From contig DAOPXW010000021.1 in the NCBI GenBank assembly GCA_035352555.1, positions 1-31,438 on the forward strand: a stretch of DNA of 31,438 bases, read 5' to 3'. Below are positions 15,246-21,452 of this stretch, piece after piece. Within the stretch, counting starts at the first letter, position 1. Each line of letters opens with the position of its first letter. This DNA is from UBA2922 sp035352555. Lineage in GTDB: Bacteria; Bacillota; Clostridia; Oscillospirales; Oscillospiraceae. Below the pieces are notes generated by a model. It ran no database searches. It had not been told where the DNA came from and saw nothing but the letters and a program-made list of their open reading frames with translations. The position numbers and the translations under genes are program-made.

Positions 15246-15278
15246 GAGGTCCGGGGTTCAAGTCGCCCCCCAGCTCCA
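15246..15278 (+). repeat. tRNA 3'-end-like remnant (putative attachment site)
   Basis: GAGGTCCGGGGTTC (15246-15259), then a degenerate T-arm, then CAGCTCCA (15271-15278). It matches the tRNA-Thr 3' part at 10715-10748 except for changes in the T-loop/stem and one missing base. No matching 5' half lies upstream: the bases before it cannot form the acceptor, D or anticodon stems. It is thus a partial copy, placed like the far attachment site of a tRNA-targeting element. Confidence 0.65.
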
Positions 15279-15316
15279 AAAATAATGCCCGCACCTGCCG
15301 GTGCGGGCATTATTTT
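15279..15316. terminator. Bidirectional terminator
   Basis: A perfect 17-bp stem (15279-15295 with 15300-15316) has the loop TGCC and A/T-rich flanks that give T-runs on both strands. It directly follows the tRNA-like remnant on the plus strand and contains the stop codon of the minus-strand dehydratase-activase gene. Confidence 0.9.
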
Positions 15317-16992
15317 AATTTCCGGGGGATCTGAGGTTCCTTGTCAATAGAGCTCTTTTCCGCCAGCCCCGCGGCGAACAGGGCCGCGCCCAGCGCGCCG
15401 CAGAGCTGGGCCTCCGGGCAGACGGTGATTTTTTCGCCCAGCCGCGCCTCGATGGCGCGCGCCACACCCTCGTTTTGGGCCACGCCGCCGGTCATCATAT
15501 ATTCGCCTTCCCCGCCGAGACGCCCCAGCAGGGCGGCGACCTTGGCCGCCACGGCCTTGTTCAGGCCGTGGACGATGTCCGGCGTGGGCACGTTGCGCGC
15601 CACCAGCGACACCACTTCGGATTCCGCAAAGACCGTGCAGGTGCTGGAGATGGTCAGGTCCTCCCGCCATTCCAGCCCGGCGCGGCTCATCTCCTCCAGC
15701 GTCAGCCCCAGTGTCCGGGCCATCATCTCCAGGAAGCGCCCGGTGCCTGCCGCGCACTTGTCGTTCATGGCGAAGGACAGCACCCGGCCGTCCCCGTCCA
15801 GCCGGATAATCTTGCTGTCCTGCCCGCCGATGTCGATGACCGTGCGGACGCCGGGCCGCAGAAAATGGGCGCCCCGTGCGTGGCAGCTGATCTCGGTGAC
15901 GCTCTCGCCGCCGCCGATGTTCTCCCGGCCATAGCCGGTGGCCACGACCCGGGCGATCTTGGATCGGGCGAGACCCGCGTCCAGCAGCGCCGCGTCCAGC
16001 GCCAGAGCGGCGCTCTTTCGCGCCCCGCCGCCGGTGGGCAAAATGCTGCTGCCCAGGAGTTGCCCCTGCCGGTCGATGATAACGGCGTCGGTGCTGGCGG
16101 AACCGCTGTCCACGCCGGCAAAATAGTCGCCCGACGCGGGAGCCGGCGCAGCCCTGCGCCGGCCCAGCGTCTCCGCGAAAGCCTCGATGCGGGTGGACAG
16201 CTGCCCTTCGGACTGGGCCGAGCCGTCGGTTTCGATGCGGGTCATGGGCGCGGCGCAGAGTTTTTGCGCGGCGGCGTATTCCAGCCCGTAGTAATCGCAG
16301 AATTTGATGGTGTGGTAGACCACGCCCAGCAGGGCGGGGTCCTCAAACAGCGCCCGGCGGGCGGCGTGATCCTCCATCCGGCGGCAGGGCAGCTGCGAAA
16401 GCAGCGCTCCGGCGTAGGCCGTTATCAGCGCATCGCCCTCCGCGCCTGAAAGACCGGCGGGGGAGACGGCGCGGCTGCCAACGCAGGTGAGATTGCGCAC
16501 CGGGGCGTCCAGCGCGGCGGACAGCCGGTTTTCCAATGCCGACCCCGCCCGGGCGCCCAGCAGCGCGATGTAGGGCTCGGCGCCGTGACATGGCGTCTCA
16601 AAGGCGGCCAGAAAGCGGGCGCGGTCAAAGGTCTGTCCGCTGGTGGCGGCGTAAGCGTCGCCCAGCTTTTGAATTTCCCGGGCAAAGCGCCGCCGCTGGC
16701 AGTCGTTGTCCGTGTGGGGCAGGTCCAGCAGATAGACGAAACGGCAGCAGCCCTTTTGGATGAGCACATCGTAGATGCGGCGCATCACGTCGCAGCAGTT
16801 CACCAGCACCAGCTCGTCGGCCCGCCCGGCCAGCGCGGCCTGCAGCACCGCCTTGCCGAAACCGCACAGGTTGGGGTGGGATGCCCGTTCGCCCAGCTCA
16901 AGGCTCTCCGGCGCCTCATCCAGCACGGCGCACTCCGCGCCGAAGCCACGCAGCAGTTCCACAGGGGTATATTTGCACACATAACGGATCAT
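15310..16992 (-). CDS. 2-hydroxyacyl-CoA dehydratase-like domain fused to BadF/HgdC-type activase ATPase
   Basis: 560 residues from ATG 16992; the longer open frame to 17328 lies inside the upstream gene. Residues 1 to about 255 (MIRYVCKYTPVELLRGFGAE, then NLCGFGKAVLQAA, LVNCCDVMRR, DNDCQRRR) resemble a dehydratase D-subunit. After a linker ending GQLSTRIEAFAETL comes an ASKHA ATPase (about 268-560) with YFAGVDSGSASTDAV, GYGREN, VIDIGGQDSKII and GGVAQNEGV. The two iron-sulfur cysteines of HgdC are in NDKCAAGTGRFLE and SSTCTVFAESEVVSL. Activases use ATP to inject one low-potential electron into a dehydratase or a double-cubane cluster protein. Fusion to a dehydratase-like half is notable. It overlaps its partner by 4 nt. 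The substrate cannot be read from sequence. Confidence 0.85.
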   Translation of the reverse strand: MIRYVCKYTPVELLRGFGAECAVLDEAPESLELGERASHPNLCGFGKAVLQAALAGRADELVLVNCCDVMRRIYDVLIQKGCCRFVYLLDLPHTDNDCQRRRFAREIQKLGDAYAATSGQTFDRARFLAAFETPCHGAEPYIALLGARAGSALENRLSAALDAPVRNLTCVGSRAVSPAGLSGAEGDALITAYAGALLSQLPCRRMEDHAARRALFEDPALLGVVYHTIKFCDYYGLEYAAAQKLCAAPMTRIETDGSAQSEGQLSTRIEAFAETLGRRRAAPAPASGDYFAGVDSGSASTDAVIIDRQGQLLGSSILPTGGGARKSAALALDAALLDAGLARSKIARVVATGYGRENIGGGESVTEISCHARGAHFLRPGVRTVIDIGGQDSKIIRLDGDGRVLSFAMNDKCAAGTGRFLEMMARTLGLTLEEMSRAGLEWREDLTISSTCTVFAESEVVSLVARNVPTPDIVHGLNKAVAAKVAALLGRLGGEGEYMMTGGVAQNEGVARAIEARLGEKITVCPEAQLCGALGAALFAAGLAEKSSIDKEPQIPRKLK

Positions 16993-18260
16993 TTCCGCGC
17001 CTCCAGCATCTCCAGAAATGCGCCCAGCCGGGTAGAGAGCTGCCCGTCCCCGGTGTTTGCGGGGGCACAGGCGTCGCCGTCCAGAATCACGGCGGGCACG
17101 CCGTTTCTTTCCAGCGCTTCCCGCATCAGCCCGGCCGCGCCGATGGTGGCCTTGCAGCCCATGTGGGCGAAAATCACAGCCCCGTCCGCGCCGGTGCGCT
17201 CCGCCGCCTCCGCCGCCCGCCGGATCCGATCCTGGGGGGAACCGTTGAACACGCTGCAGACCAGCCGCCGCGCCATGGAGACGTAGGGGTCGGTTTCGTC
17301 CTGAAGCGTTGTCAGACTGTCGTAGCACAGGTCGCAGGCGGTGATAAAGGCGCGGTCACTGTGGTTGAGCAGTGCGCGCACGGAGGGCTGCAGATAGGGA
17401 ATGGTATGTAACCACAAGAGCCGCAGGGCGTCGGATGGGGGCGCGGCGTCCATTTCGGCGGCGAGCCGGGTGAAATAGGTCTCCGCCGTGGCCGAACCCA
17501 GCAGACTGTGGCTCATGAACACGGCGTACATCTCGTCCGTCACGTCGTCGATGAGCCGCTTTTTCTTTTCCATGGCCAGATACCGGCGGTATTGCTCGCC
17601 GGAAATGCGGCTGCGGCGGACGTTTTCCGCCACGGCCTCCCGGGTGATGACTTTCCCGGTCACGTCGCCGATAAACGCGGTCAGGCGCTCCAGCTGCCCG
17701 GCCACGTCCCGCACCGCGTCTTCGGACTTTTCGTAGGGCACGTCGATGAAAAAGCTGGGCACGGAAAAGCGGTCCCGCAGATAGGGAAAGCTGACCATGT
17801 TGCCGTCGCAGGCCACGTTGGTGTAGACAATGCAGCGCGGCGGCGGCAGCAGCCCGCTGTCCGCCGCGCCCAGGAAGGTGCGGTGGAAGGAGCACAGCGT
17901 TTCCGGCACGCTCCGCTCGGCCGCCAGCTCCTGAAAGTGCTTTTCCACCCCGGCTCCCATGAGATAGCCGGACACGGCCTCCACGGAATAGGGGGCCATC
18001 CCCGCGGCCAGAATAGCCTCGCAGGGGACGAAAAGGCTCACCATGGCGGCATTTTGCGGCCTGGACAGGGCGCTGATGATCAGCTTCATCACTTCCACGG
18101 CGGCATAGCGCCGCACGGGGGACAGCTCTTTCCCGGCCAGTCCGGTTTTTAACGCCGCCAGATTGGCCCGGTAGCCGGTCAGCAGCAGCCGCCGCGCCCG
18201 GGCCGGGTCGGTGCCGGACAGCTCGGCTACCCGGCCGGCATACCATTGATAGAGATCCAT
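16989..18260 (-). CDS. 2-hydroxyacyl-CoA dehydratase / double-cubane-type subunit (HgdB family)
   Basis: 423 residues. ATG at 18260 has AAGGTGA five bases upstream. Cysteines in family-typical settings are VPCEAILAAG (near 80), ETLCSFHRTFLG (near 122), VACDGN, FAHMGCKATIG and the D-C of LDGDACAP near the end. Members hold a [4Fe-4S] or larger cluster and act in radical dehydration of 2-hydroxyacyl-CoAs. Relatives such as YjiM or the double-cubane cluster protein reduce small molecules instead. The C-terminal tail GQLSTRLGAFLEMLEARK resembles the linker tail in the fused partner, showing that the two proteins share an ancestral domain. The genes overlap by 4 nt and form a two-gene operon. Which enzyme type this is remains open; no CoA-transferase or acyl-CoA dehydrogenase gene is nearby to suggest a fermentation pathway. 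Confidence 0.85.
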   Translation of the reverse strand: MDLYQWYAGRVAELSGTDPARARRLLLTGYRANLAALKTGLAGKELSPVRRYAAVEVMKLIISALSRPQNAAMVSLFVPCEAILAAGMAPYSVEAVSGYLMGAGVEKHFQELAAERSVPETLCSFHRTFLGAADSGLLPPPRCIVYTNVACDGNMVSFPYLRDRFSVPSFFIDVPYEKSEDAVRDVAGQLERLTAFIGDVTGKVITREAVAENVRRSRISGEQYRRYLAMEKKKRLIDDVTDEMYAVFMSHSLLGSATAETYFTRLAAEMDAAPPSDALRLLWLHTIPYLQPSVRALLNHSDRAFITACDLCYDSLTTLQDETDPYVSMARRLVCSVFNGSPQDRIRRAAEAAERTGADGAVIFAHMGCKATIGAAGLMREALERNGVPAVILDGDACAPANTGDGQLSTRLGAFLEMLEARK

Positions 18261-18334
18261 TCATATCACCTTGCGGTTATTTTAACACCCCGCCGCAGAC
18301 CGGCGCAACCGACACATTCGCCGGATTGCCTGGG

Positions 18335-18363
18335 TTGCATCTTTTCGGCGGCGGATGTATAAT
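18335..18363 (+). promoter_or_regulatory. Promoter of the DUF134 gene
   Basis: TTGCAT (18335-18340), 17 nt, then TATAAT (18358-18363). Start of transcription would be near 18370, leaving room for the AGAGGGAGG ribosome site at 18375-18383. Confidence 0.8.
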
Positions 18364-18392
18364 ACCATAAAATGAGAGGGAGGTGCCGCCTT

Positions 18393-18776
18393 TTGCCGCG
18401 CCCGATGAAAAAAAGACAGGTCTGCGCCCTTCCGCAGACCCTGGAATTCCTGCCCTGCGGGCGGAAGTGCGACGCCGTAGTGGAGCTGGGGGTGGATGAG
18501 TTCGAGGCCCTGCGGCTCATCGACTACCTCCGTCTCACGCAGGACGACTGCGCCGCGCAGATGAACGTGGCCCGCACCACGGTACAGGCGGTGTATAACG
18601 CCGCGCGGGAGAAGGTGGCCGACGCGCTGGTCAACGGCAAACGGCTGGTCATCACCGGCGGGTGCTACGATCTCTGTGCCGACGCGCAGGACTGCTGCGG
18701 CAGAAACTGCGTCCGCCGCAGCTGCGAGACCAGCCATTGCGGCCGGGGCTGTCCCTGTCATAAAACGGGAAATTAG
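18393..18776 (+). CDS. DUF134 (UPF0251) family DNA-binding protein with cysteine-rich tail
   Basis: 127 residues from TTG 18393. This start gives the family-typical MPRPMKKRQV and lies 9 nt after AGAGGGAGG. The in-frame ATG at 18372 overlaps the likely transcription start and is rejected. The middle contains a helix-turn-helix: VELGVDEFEALRLIDY, then LTQDDCAAQMNVARTTVQAVYNAAREKVADALV. The last 40 residues hold nine cysteines (CYDLC, CC, C, C, C, CGRGCPC), suggesting metal or Fe-S binding. DUF134 proteins usually sit beside NifX-like proteins, as here, and are presumed metal- or redox-responsive regulators. A palindrome before the next gene is a plausible target. Confidence 0.88.
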   Translation: MPRPMKKRQVCALPQTLEFLPCGRKCDAVVELGVDEFEALRLIDYLRLTQDDCAAQMNVARTTVQAVYNAAREKVADALVNGKRLVITGGCYDLCADAQDCCGRNCVRRSCETSHCGRGCPCHKTGN

Positions 18777-18808
18777 TGCGGGGCACGGCGGCTCCGCACT
18801 AATTTTAA
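18770..18808 (+). terminator. Weak terminator or attenuator after the DUF134 gene
   Basis: AAATTAGTGCGG (18770-18781) pairs with CCGCACTAATTT (18794-18805). The T-run is short (TTTT) before AT-rich sequence. It overlaps the DUF134 stop codon and separates that gene from the NifX-like gene. Confidence 0.6.
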
Positions 18809-18840
18809 ATATAATTATTGATATATGTCAATAATTATAT
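18809..18840 (+). promoter_or_regulatory. Perfect 32-bp palindromic operator candidate
   Basis: ATATAATTATTGA (18809-18821) and TCAATAATTATAT (18828-18840) are exact 13-bp inverted arms around TATATG. It lies 38 bp upstream of the NifX-like ATG and contains a TTGATA word that could serve as a -35. It probably binds a dimeric regulator; the adjacent DUF134 protein is the natural candidate. Confidence 0.7.
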
Positions 18841-18877
18841 TCAATAAAACTATAAAGACTATCAGGAGGAAGTACGA

Positions 18878-19291
18878 ATGAAAATAGCGGTCACTTATGA
18901 AAACGGCCGGGTGTTTCAGCATTTCGGCCACACGGAACAGTTCAGGATCTACGATGTGCGCGACGGCGCCGTCGCCGGCAGCGCGGTGGTGTCCACCGAC
19001 GGCGCGGGCCACGGGGCACTGGCCGGCTTTCTCACCGGCGCCGGCGTGGACACTCTGATCTGCGGCGGCTTGGGCGGGGGAGCGCGGCAGGCGCTGGCCG
19101 ATGCCGGTATCGCCGTCTACCCCGGCGTCACGGGCGAAGCGGACGCGGCTGTGGCCGCGCTGCTGGCGGGCAATCTCGCTTATGACCCGGACACCATGTG
19201 CCACCATCACGACCAGGAGCAGGGCCATTCCTGCGGCGAGCACGGCTGCGGCGGTCCTGGTGAAGGCAACCGTCACGGCGGCTGCCACTGA
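18878..19291 (+). CDS. NifX/NifB-type cofactor-binding domain protein with His/Cys tail
   Basis: 137 residues. ATG at 18878 has AGGAGG upstream. Residues 1 to about 105 form the dinitrogenase iron-molybdenum cofactor-binding fold (PF02579): MKIAVTYENGRVFQHFGHTEQF, then GAGVDTLICGGLGGGARQAL and GIAVYPGVTGEADAAV. The tail (about 107-137) is rich in His and Cys (MCHHH, HSC, HGC, HGGCH), likely a metal-binding extension. In organisms without nitrogenase such proteins are thought to handle Fe-S or other metal clusters; no nif genes are seen here. It faces the dehydratase-activase operon, whose enzymes carry unusual Fe-S clusters, but a functional link is only a guess. Confidence 0.88.
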   Translation: MKIAVTYENGRVFQHFGHTEQFRIYDVRDGAVAGSAVVSTDGAGHGALAGFLTGAGVDTLICGGLGGGARQALADAGIAVYPGVTGEADAAVAALLAGNLAYDPDTMCHHHDQEQGHSCGEHGCGGPGEGNRHGGCH

Positions 19292-19293
19292 AT

Positions 19294-19322
19294 AAAAAAG
19301 ACGCCCGCCGGGCGTCTTTTTT
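19294..19322. terminator. Bidirectional terminator between the NifX-like gene and obgE
   Basis: AAAAAAGACGCCC (19294-19306) pairs with GGGCGTCTTTTTT (19310-19322) around GCC. T-runs exist on both strands. It serves two convergent units and touches the obgE stop codon. Confidence 0.92.
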
Positions 19323-20604
19323 ATTCCTTATATTCAAAGGTGATCTCGTTGATACTGACAATGTCGCCGTCCTTGCAGCCCATTTTTTCCATGCGCTCGT
19401 ACACGCCGGATTCCCGCAGGATGCGGTCGAACCAGTGCAGGCTTTCCACGTCGGAAAAGTTGACGGAAGCCACCAGCTTTTGCAGCCACGGGCCGTCCAG
19501 GATCCACATGTTGTCGTCGTGCTCGATGTTCAACTCCTCGGAGGTGTCGATCACGGGCTCCGGCTTGACATAGTCGGCCTCAAACGGGGCGATGGGCGGA
19601 AGAGCGGAGAGCATCTCCGCCGCGGCGTTTACCAGCTCGCGGGTGCCGCGGGTGGTGGCGGCGGACAGCTCGAAGAAGCGATAGCCTTTTTCCCCGGCCT
19701 TTTTCCGCAGGGCGTCGATGCCGCTGCGGTCGTCGCCCAGCAGGTCGCATTTGTTGGCGGCCACGATCTGGGGCCGCAGGGCCAGCTCGGGGCTGTATTC
19801 GGCCAGCTCCGCGTTAATGGCGTCGAAGTCGGCGGCGGGATCGCGGCCCTCGCTGCCGGACACGTCCACCAGATGGATCAGCAGGCGGCAGCGGTCAATG
19901 TGCCGCAGAAAATCGTGGCCCAGACCCGCGCCCCCGGAGGCGCCCTCAATGATGCCGGGGATGTCCGCCATGACGAAGGACACGCCCTCGTCCACATAGA
20001 CCACGCCCAGGTTGGGGTAGAGGGTGGTGAAAGGATAATTCGCGATCTTGGGGTGCGCCTTGGACACCACGGAGAGCAACGTGGATTTGCCCACGTTGGG
20101 GAAGCCCACCAGTCCCACGTCGGCCAGCAGCTTCAGCTCCAGGATCAGATCGTGGCTCTCGCCGACAAGACCGGGCTTGGCAAAGTTGGGTACCTGCCGG
20201 GTGGGGGTGGCGAAATGCTGGTTGCCCCAGCCGCCGCGGCCGCCCCGGGCCGCGATGAAGTCCCCGCCGGAGGACATATCGTGCATAATGGCGCCGGTGA
20301 CGGCGTCCCGCACCAGCGTGCCCCGGGGGACCTTGATACGGAGGCTCTCGCCGTCCCGGCCGGAGCAGCGCTTGCCGTCGCCGCGGCCGCCGTCGCCCGC
20401 CACATATTTGCGCTTGTAGCGGAAGTCCATCAGCGTGGACATATTCTCGTCCACGGTGAAGACGATGTCGCCGCCGCGGCCGCCGTCGCCGCCGTCGGGG
20501 CCGCCCGCCGCCACATATTTTTCCCGGTGGAAGGCCACCGCGCCGTTGCCGCCCGCGCCAGCGCGGACGGAGATTCTCGCTTTATCCACGAAAGAAGCCG
20601 CCAT
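19321..20604 (-). CDS. obgE: Obg-family GTPase
   Basis: 427 residues from ATG 20604, with AGGAGG 5 nt upstream; longer frames start inside the terminator and are rejected. The Gly-rich Obg fold (about 1-158) includes GAGGNGAVAFHREKY, GGPDGGDGGRGG and GGRGGWGNQHF. The GTPase domain (about 159-330) has P-loop GFPNVGKST, DIPGIIEGA and NKCDLLG. A C-terminal OCT domain (about 345-427) ends in GDIVSINEITFEY. Obg binds the 50S subunit and ppGpp and acts in ribosome assembly and stress. It follows rpmA in the classical L21-L27-Obg order, behind a terminator that should lower its expression. Confidence 0.97.
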   Translation of the reverse strand: MAASFVDKARISVRAGAGGNGAVAFHREKYVAAGGPDGGDGGRGGDIVFTVDENMSTLMDFRYKRKYVAGDGGRGDGKRCSGRDGESLRIKVPRGTLVRDAVTGAIMHDMSSGGDFIAARGGRGGWGNQHFATPTRQVPNFAKPGLVGESHDLILELKLLADVGLVGFPNVGKSTLLSVVSKAHPKIANYPFTTLYPNLGVVYVDEGVSFVMADIPGIIEGASGGAGLGHDFLRHIDRCRLLIHLVDVSGSEGRDPAADFDAINAELAEYSPELALRPQIVAANKCDLLGDDRSGIDALRKKAGEKGYRFFELSAATTRGTRELVNAAAEMLSALPPIAPFEADYVKPEPVIDTSEELNIEHDDNMWILDGPWLQKLVASVNFSDVESLHWFDRILRESGVYERMEKMGCKDGDIVSINEITFEYKE

Positions 20605-20625
20605 GCGGTACCTCCTTAAATTTTG

Positions 20626-20658
20626 AATAAAAAATGGGGACGGCGTTACCGTCCCCAT
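20626..20658 (-). terminator. Terminator between rpmA and obgE
   Basis: On the minus strand, ATGGGGACGG and CCGTCCCCAT (20634-20658) pair around TAACG, followed by TTTTTATT (20626-20633). Part of the transcription would stop after the ribosomal protein genes, leaving read-through for obgE. Confidence 0.88.
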
Positions 20659-20667
20659 AATTATTGC

Positions 20668-20928
20668 TTATTGCGCAATTTCATAAACAGAGACCATCTT
20701 GCGATCCTTGTCCATGCGCTCAAACTTCACCTTGCCGTCGATGAGGGCGAACAGGGTATCGTCCTTGCCCTTGCCGACGTTGTTGCCCGGGTGAATTTTG
20801 GTTCCGCGCTGTCTGACAAGGATGTTGCCGGCCAGAACGAACTGACCATCGGCCCTCTTGGTGCCAAGACGCTGGGATGCGCTGTCGCGGCCGTTCTTGG
20901 TTGAACCCATGCCTTTTTTATGTGCCAT
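20668..20928 (-). CDS. rpmA: 50S ribosomal protein L27
   Basis: 86 residues: MAHKKGMGSTKNGRDSASQR, then GNILVRQRGTKIHPG and a basic C-terminal half. ATG 20928 has GGAGGTG 9 nt upstream. Many Firmicutes make L27 with an N-terminal extension of about nine residues that the protease Prp must remove. This one starts directly with the mature-type sequence, and no prp gene lies between rplU and rpmA: the gap is 39 nt. The L27 N-terminus reaches the peptidyl-transferase centre. Confidence 0.97.
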   Translation of the reverse strand: MAHKKGMGSTKNGRDSASQRLGTKRADGQFVLAGNILVRQRGTKIHPGNNVGKGKDDTLFALIDGKVKFERMDKDRKMVSVYEIAQ

Positions 20929-20967
20929 TGGGAATTACACCTCCATTAGTCAAAATCAGTTGCGGAA

Positions 20968-21282
20968 TCAGGCGTTGATCGTTTCGATCTGCACCTTGGT
21001 GTAGGGCTGTCTGTGGCCCTGGGCCTTGCGGTAACCCTTTTTGGGTTTCATCTTGTAGACACGGATCTTCTTGCCGCGGCCGTTTTTTACGACATTGGCG
21101 GAGACGACTGCGCCTTCAACGACGGGTGCGCCGAAAACGGTGCTCTCACCGTCCACGACGGCGAGAACGCGGTCGAACTTGACGGCGTCGCCGGGCTGGA
21201 CGTTCATCTTCTCAACAAAGATCACGTCGCCTTCCGCGACACTGTACTGTTTTCCGCCGGCCTCGATGACTGCGTGCTTCAT
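20968..21282 (-). CDS. rplU: 50S ribosomal protein L21
   Basis: 104 residues: MKHAVIEAGGKQYSVAEGD at the start and GYRKAQGHRQPYTKVQIETI at the end, both diagnostic. AAAGGATG lies about 9 nt before the ATG. It is first gene of the rplU-rpmA-obgE operon, with a promoter and leader upstream. Confidence 0.97.
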   Translation of the reverse strand: MKHAVIEAGGKQYSVAEGDVIFVEKMNVQPGDAVKFDRVLAVVDGESTVFGAPVVEGAVVSANVVKNGRGKKIRVYKMKPKKGYRKAQGHRQPYTKVQIETINA

Positions 21283-21359
21283 GCTTGGTTCATCCTTTCA
21301 TACAGGTCTCGCTCTTGTAGGCGGGGCCAAAACCCGCTTGTGTGCCCATTCAATGCGGC
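21283..21359 (-). ncRNA. Putative L21 leader (autoregulatory mRNA structure)
   Basis: About 77 nt of untranslated leader separate the promoter start from rplU. It contains short GC pairs such as GGCGGGG against CCCGC on the plus strand (21319-21333). Firmicutes carry a conserved L21 leader at this spot that represses the operon when L21 is free. I did not verify the consensus; the call is by position. Confidence 0.4.
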
Positions 21360-21365
21360 CTTGAT

Positions 21366-21394
21366 AGTATATAGCGGATATCTTTGAAAGTCAA
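21366..21394 (-). promoter_or_regulatory. Promoter of the rplU operon
   Basis: On the minus strand, TTGACT (21389-21394), 17 nt, then TATACT (21366-21371). A near-consensus housekeeping promoter with its start near 21359. Confidence 0.88.
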
Positions 21395-21403
21395 CAGCAT
21401 TTT

Positions 21404-21439
21404 ACAAAAAATCAGCCGCCGTGACAAGCGGCGGCTGAT
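21404..21439 (-). terminator. Terminator of ackA
   Basis: ATCAGCCGCCG (21411-21421) and CGGCGGCTGAT (21429-21439) form an 11-bp stem. Read on the minus strand it is followed by TTTTTTGT (21404-21410). It lies just before the rplU promoter and insulates it. Confidence 0.9.
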
Positions 21440-21452
21440 CCGGAAAGGACGA

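Larger units (their letters stand above)
10749..15278. mobile_element. Putative degenerate genomic island bounded by tRNA-Thr and a tRNA 3'-end-like repeat
   Basis: The segment begins right after the tRNA-Thr gene and ends in a 33-nt sequence resembling that tRNA's 3' end. Shared stretches are GAGGTCCGGGGTTC (10715-10728 and 15246-15259) and CAGCTCCA at both ends. The DNA between is visibly poorer in GC, uses more A/T-ending codons, carries a truncated gene, and interrupts an otherwise dense GC-rich chromosome. No integrase, transposase or replication gene is seen, so the element would be an old, decayed or trimmed one. The boundaries and mechanism are inferred. Confidence 0.5.

Noticed and set aside
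15160..15278. Second complete tRNA gene
   Set aside because: Only the 3' end is tRNA-like; no matching acceptor, D-arm or anticodon stem can be formed with upstream bases.
16993..17328. N-terminal extension of the dehydratase-activase fusion
   Set aside because: The extra 112 codons lie inside the upstream gene in another frame and are Gly/Arg-rich nonsense; ATG 16992 overlaps the upstream stop as coupled genes do.
18372..18392. Earlier ATG for the DUF134 gene
   Set aside because: It sits about two bases from the predicted transcription start and before the ribosome site; the TTG at 18393 gives the family N-terminus.
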